Shown in pieces: positions 1-4,583 of a stretch of DNA of 5,306 nt. The notes under the pieces were generated by a model, which saw nothing but the letters and a program-made list of their open reading frames with translations, was not told where the DNA came from and ran no database searches. Numbering within the stretch: position 1 is the first letter of the stretch; every line of letters begins with the position of its first letter. The stretch comes from an uncultured Micrococcales bacterium (GTDB taxonomy: Bacteria > Actinomycetota > Actinomycetes > S36-B12 > GCA-2699445). The translations under genes were made by a program, and so were the position numbers. Location of the stretch: NCBI GenBank assembly GCA_903915555.1, contig CAIWTL010000469.1:1-5306 (forward strand). Direction: 5' to 3'.

Positions 1-81
1 CACGATCACGGTGGCGATGATGGGGACCACGAGACTGTGCCGACGGGGCGGGCGGGCGGGGGAGCCCACGGAATCGGACAC
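1..81 (-). CDS. N-terminus of a membrane-anchored or exported protein, possibly DsbA-like thiol-disulfide oxidoreductase (partial)
   Basis: Only the first 27 codons are in the window; the gene continues past base 1. The frame opens with GTG at 81-79 (an in-frame GTG at 87-85 is also possible, and a TGA at 93-91 closes the frame above it). The peptide starts VSDSVGSPARPPRRHS and runs into the hydrophobic stretch LVVPIIATVIV, the pattern of a basic cytoplasmic end followed by a signal anchor or signal peptide. A good Shine-Dalgarno (AGGTGAGG on the minus strand, 96-89) lies 7 bases before GTG 81. The gene is divergent from a VKOR gene. VKOR enzymes are commonly encoded beside their DsbA-like partner in actinobacteria, so a thioredoxin-fold exported oxidoreductase is the best guess. 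No catalytic motif is visible in this fragment, so function rests on context only. The existence of the gene is fairly likely; the DsbA identity is a guess. Confidence 0.55.
   Translation of the reverse strand, partial: MSDSVGSPARPPRRHSLVVPIIATVIV
45..62 (+). other. G-quadruplex motif with one-base loops
   Basis: The plus strand carries four runs of three or more G (45-48, 50-52, 54-56, 58-62), each separated by a single C. This fits the canonical four-tract G-quadruplex pattern with the shortest possible loops, the class generally regarded as most stable. It lies inside codons 7-13 of the leftward gene, on its template strand, so the quadruplex would form in DNA and not in that gene's mRNA. 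The same bases encode the Pro/Arg-rich stretch before the hydrophobic segment, so the motif may be only a by-product of GC-rich proline and arginine codons. Confidence 0.6.
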
Positions 82-88
82 TCCCACC

Positions 89-97
89 CCTCACCTC
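89..97 (-). promoter_or_regulatory. Shine-Dalgarno site of the leftward truncated gene
   Basis: The minus strand reads GAGGTGAGG here, a strong match to the anti-Shine-Dalgarno complement, placed 7 bases before the GTG at 81-79. It is the main reason to accept a leftward gene start in this short fragment and to choose GTG 81 over GTG 87. Confidence 0.6.
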
Positions 98-132
98 GTC
101 GCCGACCTGCGGCGATGACCGTCCCGGCGAGA

Positions 133-142
133 CTCAGCTGAG
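133..142. repeat. 10-base perfect palindrome CTCAGCTGAG
   Basis: CTCAGCTGAG equals its own reverse complement. Its right half (CTGAG, 138-142) is also the first five bases of the first copy of the adjoining tandem repeat, so the two structures share bases. The next bases give another short dyad, TGAG-C-CTCA (139-147). It sits in the divergent intergenic region and could be a protein binding site or one half of alternative hairpins. No known regulator motif was recognised. Confidence 0.6.
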
Positions 143-184
143 CCTCATCATCGGATGATGTCTGAGCCTCATCATCGGATGATG
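138..184. repeat. Tandem 23-base direct repeat, each unit with a 15-base palindrome; candidate operator
   Basis: Bases 138-160 are repeated without a mismatch at 162-184, with one T between them, giving a period of 24. Each unit begins CTGAGCCT and ends with CATCATCGGATGATG (146-160 and 170-184), a dyad with perfect 7-base arms around a central G. The array lies about 60 bases before the leftward GTG start and about 115 bases before the rightward VKOR start, where a transcription factor could control both genes. The dyad centres are 24 bases apart, so two dimers would not bind on exactly the same helical face. The motif does not look like the IdeR, LexA or Zur boxes known in actinobacteria. 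Alternatives are a remnant of a dispersed intergenic repeat, or hairpins in a 5' untranslated RNA. The repeat is certain; the operator role is inferred. Confidence 0.8.
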
Positions 185-186
185 CC

Positions 187-192
187 AGTCTA
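187..192 (-). promoter_or_regulatory. Possible -10 element for the leftward gene
   Basis: The minus strand reads TAGACT, which fits the actinobacterial -10 pattern TAnnnT. If used, transcription would start near 180 and the tandem palindromic repeat would lie at the start of the transcript, a typical repressor position. No convincing -35 hexamer is visible at the expected spacing, so this is weak. Confidence 0.2.
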
Positions 193-280
193 AGTGATCC
201 ATGGCTGCACCCTGCCGCCACCGCGGTGCCAGTCTGGATGCCGCTCCGGACCGGGCCTGCGATCATGGGCGCGGGTATCG

Positions 281-298
281 ACCGGATGGACCGGATGG
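281..298 (+). repeat. 9-base tandem duplication at the VKOR start
   Basis: ACCGGATGG occurs twice in succession (281-289 and 290-298), directly before the ATG at 300. Each copy contains an ATG preceded by purines. The second copy supplies the only Shine-Dalgarno-like bases (GGATGGA) near the VKOR start codons. It probably reflects a small slippage duplication. Confidence 0.6.
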
Positions 299-299
299 A

Positions 300-902
300 A
301 TGGTGGGTCGGATGAAGATCGGGATTTCCCAGACAGGGCGTGCCCTGCCCTGGATCCTCGTCGTCGGCGGGATCATCGGCCTTCTCGCGAGCGCGGATCT
401 CACCGTCGAGAAGATGCGACTGCTCGCCGACCCCGACTACCGGCCGAGCTGCAGCATCAACCCGATCCTGTCGTGCGGGTCCGTGATGATGAAGCCGCAG
501 GCGCAGGTCTTCGGGTTCGCCAACTCGCTGATGGGTGTCGTGGGTTTCACCGTCACCACGACCATCGGGATGTCGCTACTGGCCGGAGCGGCCTTCCGAC
601 GGTGGTTCTGGTGGGGGCTGCAGGTCGGGGTCCTCTTCGGTATCGGCTTCGTGCACTGGCTGATCTGGCAGTCCGTCGTCGAGATCCGCACGCTGTGTCC
701 CTACTGCATGGTCGTGTGGGTCGTGATGATCCCCACGTTCGTCTACGTCACGACGGCGAACCTGACCGACGGGGCGATCCTGCGGCGGACCTCCGGGTTC
801 TGGGCGTCCCTGCGCCGGTACGCGTGGGTGATCGTCGCGGTCTGGTACGTCGTGATCCTCGCGGTGATCCTGGTGCGCTTCCCCACCGTGTTGAGTTTCT
901 GA
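300..902 (+). CDS. Vitamin K epoxide reductase (VKOR) family membrane protein
   Basis: VKOR homologues in bacteria do the job of DsbB: they re-oxidise a DsbA-like thiol oxidase outside the membrane and pass the electrons to menaquinone. From ATG 300 the protein is 200 residues, usual for a single-domain bacterial VKOR. Visible marks are the outer cysteine pair Cys51 and Cys59 (SCSINPILSCG, the family's C-x7-C spacing), the NS pair at 75-76 before a Gly (family quinone-pocket region), and the active-site CPYC at 133-136. About five membrane helices are predicted (roughly 17-34, 72-97, 104-124, 134-152, 173-193). No thioredoxin domain is fused, so a separate partner is needed, perhaps the divergent gene at 1-81. 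The start is uncertain: ATG 300, GTG 303 and ATG 312 are all possible and none has a strong ribosome site. The open frame back to 201 looks non-coding. A 114-base gap to the malic enzyme makes cotranscription with it unclear. Confidence 0.92.
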   Translation: MVGRMKIGISQTGRALPWILVVGGIIGLLASADLTVEKMRLLADPDYRPSCSINPILSCGSVMMKPQAQVFGFANSLMGVVGFTVTTTIGMSLLAGAAFRRWFWWGLQVGVLFGIGFVHWLIWQSVVEIRTLCPYCMVVWVVMIPTFVYVTTANLTDGAILRRTSGFWASLRRYAWVIVAVWYVVILAVILVRFPTVLSF

Positions 903-920
903 CCGGTACGGCGCGTCCGA

Positions 921-934
921 CCGCCGGGCGGCGG
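921..934. terminator. Short GC hairpin after VKOR, weak terminator candidate
   Basis: CCGCC (921-925) pairs with GGCGG (930-934) around a four-base loop, 18 bases after the VKOR stop. There is no T-run after it, and the stem is only five pairs, so at best it is a non-canonical terminator or a pause site of the kind seen in GC-rich actinobacteria. It could equally be chance. Confidence 0.2.
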
Positions 935-1016
935 CATCCGTGGGGTGTGGGACACTGACGACGCTGTTCGTGCCGCCCGGGATCAGTAGTAGGCCGGGTG
1001 CGGATCCGGAGGAAGA

Positions 1017-2228
1017 GTGCTCGACAAGTTCCCGACTGCAGATGGTCAGACATCCGCGCCGACGGGATCCGACCAGGGGCAGCATCCGGCCTTCCCGCTC
1101 CATCACGGCGGGAAGATCGAGGTCCGGCCCACGGTCCGCATCCGCGACAACGAGGGGCTGTCGCTGGCCTACACCCCGGGCGTCGCCCTGGTGTCCCAGG
1201 CCATCGCGGACGACCCCGCGCTCGTGTACGACTACACATGGAAGAGCAACACGGTGGCCGTCGTCACCGACGGCACCGCCGTCCTCGGCCTCGGCGACAT
1301 CGGCCCCGACGCCTCGCTGCCCGTCATGGAGGGCAAGGCGCTGCTGTTCAAGGAGTTCGCCGACGTCGATGCCGTCCCCATCGCCCTCGACTGCACCTCC
1401 GTCGACGATGTCGTGGAGACGGTGGCCCGCATCGCTCCCGCGTTCGGTGGCATCAACCTCGAGGACATCGCCGCGCCGCGGTGCTTCGAGATCGAGGCGG
1501 CGCTTCAGGAGCGCATCGACATCCCCGTCTTCCACGACGACCAGCACGGCACCGCCATCGTGGTCACCGCTGCGCTGATGAACGCCGCCGAAGTGACGGG
1601 GCGCACGCTCGCCGATCTCCGCGCCGTCGTGTCCGGGGCCGGTGCGGCAGGGGTCGCGGTCACGAACATGCTGCTCGACAGTGGGATCGGTGACATCGCA
1701 GTCGCGGACTCCAAGGGTCTGGTGACCTCCGATCGCACCGACCTCAACCCCGTCAAGCGCGCGCTCGCCGAACGGACCAACCGATCCGGGATCACCGGCA
1801 GCATCGAGGACGCGATGCGGGGGGCGGACGTCTTCATCGGGGTCAGCGCCGGTCGGGTGCCCGAGCCGGTGGTGGCCAGTATGGCTCCGCAGTCGATCGT
1901 GTTCGCGCTCGCCAACCCCGATCCCGAGGTGGACCCGGCCATCGCCGCGCGGCACGCCGCTGTGGTCGCGACCGGTCGCAGCGACTATCCCAACCAGATC
2001 AACAACGTCCTCGCCTTCCCCGGGGTCTTCCGGGGCGCTCTCGATGTGCGGGCCACCCGGATCACGCCGCGCATGAAGGTGGCAGCGGCGGAGGCCATCG
2101 CGGGTGTCGTCGCCCACGACCTGTGCCCGACCATGATCGTGCCGAGTCCGTTCAACCCCCGAGTCGCCGTCGAGGTCGCCGGTCGAGTGGCCGCCGCCGC
2201 CCGCGCCGACGGCGTAGCGAGGCTGTGA
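1017..2228 (+). CDS. NAD(P)-dependent malic enzyme (malate to pyruvate)
   Basis: Oxidatively decarboxylates L-malate to pyruvate and CO2 with a divalent metal and NAD(P)+, in the cytoplasm. At 403 residues it is the short bacterial form without the phosphotransacetylase-like extension. Family marks in order: HHGGKIEV (29-36); AYTPGVA with the catalytic Tyr52; VTDGTAVLGLGDIGP (83-97); MEGKALLFK with catalytic Lys107; metal ligands in INLEDI (Glu149, Asp150) and FHDDQHGTA (Asp174/Asp175); dinucleotide loop SGAGAAG (206-212), with the second strand ending ADSKG (230-234); ALANPDPE (297-304); and the closing segment NQINNVLAFPG (326-336). All expected catalytic residues are present. Cofactor preference cannot be read safely from DSKG. 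The GTG start at 1017 is chosen because GGAGG (1008-1012) lies just before it and the family's N-terminus follows about 25 residues later. The stop overlaps the next gene's start by four bases, so the two are translationally coupled. Confidence 0.97.
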   Translation: MLDKFPTADGQTSAPTGSDQGQHPAFPLHHGGKIEVRPTVRIRDNEGLSLAYTPGVALVSQAIADDPALVYDYTWKSNTVAVVTDGTAVLGLGDIGPDASLPVMEGKALLFKEFADVDAVPIALDCTSVDDVVETVARIAPAFGGINLEDIAAPRCFEIEAALQERIDIPVFHDDQHGTAIVVTAALMNAAEVTGRTLADLRAVVSGAGAAGVAVTNMLLDSGIGDIAVADSKGLVTSDRTDLNPVKRALAERTNRSGITGSIEDAMRGADVFIGVSAGRVPEPVVASMAPQSIVFALANPDPEVDPAIAARHAAVVATGRSDYPNQINNVLAFPGVFRGALDVRATRITPRMKVAAAEAIAGVVAHDLCPTMIVPSPFNPRVAVEVAGRVAAAARADGVARL

Positions 2229-3199
2229 GACCGGTGTTCGCCGTCTACGCCGAATCCTTCGACAAGGCCGATCCGTTGCGGGGACTCGTGGTGGGGGAGC
2301 GGCCCGAGCCGACCGTGCCCGACGGGTGGACGGTCGTGGACGTGAAGGCGGCGAGTGTCAACCATCACGACCTGTGGACCCTGCGGGGCGTCGGTATCAC
2401 CGCCGACCGGCTGCCGATGATTCTCGGCTGCGATGCGGCCGGCACTGATCCGGACGGCAACCCCGTGCTCGTCCACTCGGTCATCGCCGACCCCGACTTC
2501 GATGACGATGAGAGCCTGGACCCGGGTCGGACCCTGCTGTCCGAGATGTTTCCCGGAACCTTCGCCGACAAGGTCGCAGTCCCCGCCCGCAACGTTCTGC
2601 CGCTGCCCCCCGGATTCACGATGGCGGAGGCCGCCTGTCTCCCGACCGCATGGCTGACGGCCTACCGCATGCTGACGACCCGCGCCGACCTCCACCCGGG
2701 AGACACCGTCCTCGTGCAGGGTGCAGGAGGGGGTGTCGCCACGGCCTGCATCGCGCTGGGCCGACTCATGGGCCTGCGGGTGTGGGCCACCTCCCGCGAC
2801 GAGAAGAAGCGGTCCGCTGCGCAGGAGCTGGGCGCACATGCGGTGTTCGAGTCCGGTGCGCGGCTGCCCCATCGGGTGGACGCCGTGATGGAGACCGTGG
2901 GTGCCGCCACGTGGGACCACTCCCTCAAGTCGCTGCGACCCGGGGGGCGCATCGTGGTGTCAGGAGCCACCTCGGGTCCCCAGCCGCCGGCCGACCTCAA
3001 CCGGGTGTTCTTCAAGCAGCTCGAGATCGTCGGGTCGACGATGGGGACGCGCCGCGAACTGCGGCGGTTGGTGTCGCTGCTGGAGTTGTCGGGGGTCCGG
3101 CCCGTCATCGCCGCGGAGATGCCCATGGAGCGTGCCCGCGAGGCCCTCGACGCGGTGGCCGCCGGCGATGTCTTCGGGAAGATCGTTCTGACCCGCTGA
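2225..3199 (+). CDS. Medium-chain dehydrogenase/reductase, quinone oxidoreductase-like (zinc-free)
   Basis: An NAD(P)H-dependent oxidoreductase of the MDR superfamily; the substrate is unknown. From GTG 2225 it is 324 residues, the usual size of the quinone oxidoreductase branch. The GroES-like substrate domain covers about 1-125, with the conserved ASVNHHDLWTLRG (43-55) and LGCDAAG (67-73). The Rossmann domain follows, with GAGGGVA (166-172) as the nucleotide loop, a second strand reaching ATSRDEKK (188-195), and LRPGGRIVVSGATSG (237-251). The GHE zinc-binding motif of alcohol dehydrogenases is GCD here, and the four-cysteine structural lobe is absent (only Cys69, Cys138 and Cys175), so it should bind no zinc despite the usual 'zinc-binding dehydrogenase' label. 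The start shares GTGA with the malic enzyme stop; GAGG (2219-2222) lies close before it. GTG 2234 is an alternative. Placement in the malic enzyme operon hints at joint expression, but not at a shared pathway. Confidence 0.93.
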   Translation: MRPVFAVYAESFDKADPLRGLVVGERPEPTVPDGWTVVDVKAASVNHHDLWTLRGVGITADRLPMILGCDAAGTDPDGNPVLVHSVIADPDFDDDESLDPGRTLLSEMFPGTFADKVAVPARNVLPLPPGFTMAEAACLPTAWLTAYRMLTTRADLHPGDTVLVQGAGGGVATACIALGRLMGLRVWATSRDEKKRSAAQELGAHAVFESGARLPHRVDAVMETVGAATWDHSLKSLRPGGRIVVSGATSGPQPPADLNRVFFKQLEIVGSTMGTRRELRRLVSLLELSGVRPVIAAEMPMERAREALDAVAAGDVFGKIVLTR

Positions 3200-3203
3200 C
3201 GGT

Positions 3204-3213
3204 GAGGAGGTGA
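3204..3213 (+). promoter_or_regulatory. Strong Shine-Dalgarno of the small DUF6104-like gene
   Basis: GAGGAGGTGA lies seven bases before the GTG at 3221, close to the ideal sequence and spacing and the strongest ribosome site in the window. It is a main argument that the 55-codon frame behind it is a real gene. Confidence 0.75.
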
Positions 3214-3220
3214 CGCAAGC

Positions 3221-3388
3221 GTGTATGACAGCGACCGTGGGATCGAGGAGTTGCTGACCCGACGCGACGGTGAGGATTTCAGCGTCGAATGGCTCGCCGA
3301 GCAGATGCGGGCCTTCGTGGATACCCACCCCTCCTGGGAGGACGCCATCGGCCGCTTCGCCGTCTACCTCGCCCGCGACGACGACTGA
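3221..3388 (+). CDS. Small DUF6104-like protein, 55 residues
   Basis: A short acidic protein beginning MYDSDRGIEELLTRRDGE and ending in three aspartates. The order of DRGIEEL, a WLAEQMRAFVD helix (24-34), a short loop with Pro37, and a helix ending RFAVYLAR (45-52) matches my memory of the DUF6104 family of small actinobacterial proteins, whose function is unknown. It has no cysteines, no membrane segment and no signal peptide, so it is probably a soluble helical protein, perhaps a small partner of another protein. The strong Shine-Dalgarno at 3204-3213 and the 21-base gap after the dehydrogenase stop support a real, cotranscribed last gene of the operon. It faces the convergent PLP enzyme and kgd genes. 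I recall similar small genes near kgd in other actinobacteria, but cannot verify that here. Gene calling programs could easily miss it because of its length and GTG start. Confidence 0.85.
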   Translation: MYDSDRGIEELLTRRDGEDFSVEWLAEQMRAFVDTHPSWEDAIGRFAVYLARDDD

Positions 3389-3410
3389 CGTCCGATCCCG
3401 GATGTGGCCG

Positions 3411-4583
3411 TCAGACGATGTCGTCGATGGGCCGCCGGGTCAGTACCGGCGCACGATCCCGGAGCCACTCGGGAGCCATGGCCCACGAGTAGGCCCCCAC
3501 CCGGTGGAAACACACGAAGTCCCCGGGTTCCAGGGGACCGGGCACACCGAGGGCGAGGTACTCGTCCGGCATCGGGGTGGCCCCCGTGATGTCGACCTCA
3601 CCTCGGGCGGCTCCCCGTGACCGCGTGATCGTGTGGACGGGCAGGTCCGTCCGCCGGGTGTTGGGGCTGATGTCGAACAGTGAACCCGCCACCACTGCGC
3701 TCGGACGGTTCGGCTGGGGTTTGACGACACGGACCCGGGTCACGAAGGTGAACGCCGCCGCGACGAGCGCTGCCCCGGGCTCGAGGACCAGGGTGGGGGT
3801 CTCGGTCCCGAACGCGTCGGTGAGTGCGGGAAGCAGTAGGGCCGCGTAGTCGGAGGGCGAGGTCCCGGGCACTGGCGCCGGCACACCGCCGTGGAATCCG
3901 CCCCCGACGCACAGGAAGTCGGGAGGTGAATCGGGAAAGGCGATGCGGGTGGCCGCCAGCAGTCCCCGCGCGCGGGAGTCGAAGGCGGCCTCCGTTCCGG
4001 GGAAGTGGCAGTGCAGACCCGCGAAACGCAGGCCCGGGGTCGCGCGGATCAGGGCCGCCGCATCCGCCACATCGTCGAGCGGAACGCCGAACCTGGACGC
4101 CCGACGGTCCCCGAGGGGGAAGTCGCACCGCAGTCCCACCCGGACATCACGGCCGGCCAGGGGTGGGACGTCAGAGGGGTGGTCGATGATGACGGTCGCA
4201 CCCGCGTCGGCGGCCTCCTGCAACTCCTGCGGCGTCCGCCCGCACCCGGTCGAATGCAGCAGTTCGCCGGTGATCCCGAGTCCGGTTGCTGTCCGCAGTT
4301 CCGGGGCAGAACAGGTCTCGGCGCCGACCCCGAGAGCGTGGAGCGTATCCAGGACGTCGGGATACGGGTTCGTCTTGTAGGGGTAGAGCAGCAGGTCACC
4401 GGGCCGGAAGGCGGCACGGAAGTGCGCCACCCGCTCCCGCGCGGCCGCAGGGTCGAAGATGTAGAAGGCGTCGCCGTGCCGTTGTGCGAGGGAGTCGGCC
4501 GCCTCCCAGGTCAGGTCGGCCGGTTCCGGCGAGGCCAGTGCGGTCGGCGCCGGGCCAGGTGCGGGCTCAGGAGAAGGCGGCAT
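3411..4583 (-). CDS. Fold-type III PLP-dependent decarboxylase-like enzyme (LysA/ODC superfamily, atypical)
   Basis: A 390-residue soluble enzyme of the group that includes diaminopimelate, ornithine and arginine decarboxylases: an alanine-racemase-type barrel with a C-terminal beta domain. Visible marks are LYPYKTNPYPDVL with the PLP-binding Lys70, the SRFG motif (163-166), GLHCHFPGT (189-197; LysA has HxHIGS), the glycine loop VGGGFHGG (226-233) that holds the PLP phosphate, EPGAAL (268-273) and GAYSWAMAPEW (363-373). Two features are unusual. The EPGR arginine that grips the substrate in LysA is Ala271, and the C-terminal active-site cysteine segment (CESxD type) reads PMPDE (337-341), without cysteine. 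It is therefore unlikely to be the housekeeping LysA; some features recall Y4yA-type relatives, from memory only. Substrate is unknown, and racemase or other chemistry is possible. A Pro/Ala-rich tail fills residues 1-22. ATG 4583 is the only usual start in the upstream part; it overlaps the kgd 3' end by 17 bases, implying coupling. Confidence 0.9.
   Translation of the reverse strand: MPPSPEPAPGPAPTALASPEPADLTWEAADSLAQRHGDAFYIFDPAAARERVAHFRAAFRPGDLLLYPYKTNPYPDVLDTLHALGVGAETCSAPELRTATGLGITGELLHSTGCGRTPQELQEAADAGATVIIDHPSDVPPLAGRDVRVGLRCDFPLGDRRASRFGVPLDDVADAAALIRATPGLRFAGLHCHFPGTEAAFDSRARGLLAATRIAFPDSPPDFLCVGGGFHGGVPAPVPGTSPSDYAALLLPALTDAFGTETPTLVLEPGAALVAAAFTFVTRVRVVKPQPNRPSAVVAGSLFDISPNTRRTDLPVHTITRSRGAARGEVDITGATPMPDEYLALGVPGPLEPGDFVCFHRVGAYSWAMAPEWLRDRAPVLTRRPIDDIV

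Noticed and set aside
138..184. CRISPR array
   Set aside because: The two repeats are separated by one base, so there is no spacer; this is a tandem repeat.
6..266. Minus-strand open frame of 86 codons across the left intergenic region
   Set aside because: It reads the tandem DNA repeat as a repeated SSDDEAQ peptide, ends in low-complexity Pro/Ser, and runs in a different frame from the better supported GTG start at 81.
924..980. 9-base inverted repeat (924-932 with 972-980) upstream of malic enzyme, considered as a leader RNA or attenuator
   Set aside because: Arms are pure GC with 39 bases between them, overlap a local hairpin, and show no riboswitch-like conserved core; chance is likely at this base composition.
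576..2117. Long minus-strand open frame of 513 codons opposite VKOR and malic enzyme
   Set aside because: It is a mirror of two well conserved plus-strand genes, a usual artefact in GC-rich DNA, and its translation is His/Asp/Gly/Arg-rich without any recognisable domain.
1985..2920. Minus-strand open frame of 311 codons opposite malic enzyme and the dehydrogenase
   Set aside because: Low-complexity translation overlapping two genes with clear family motifs; no domain seen.
3389..3410. Possible bidirectional terminator between the convergent genes
   Set aside because: The only dyad is a 4-base stem, TCCG with CGGA (3391-3402), with no T-run on either side.
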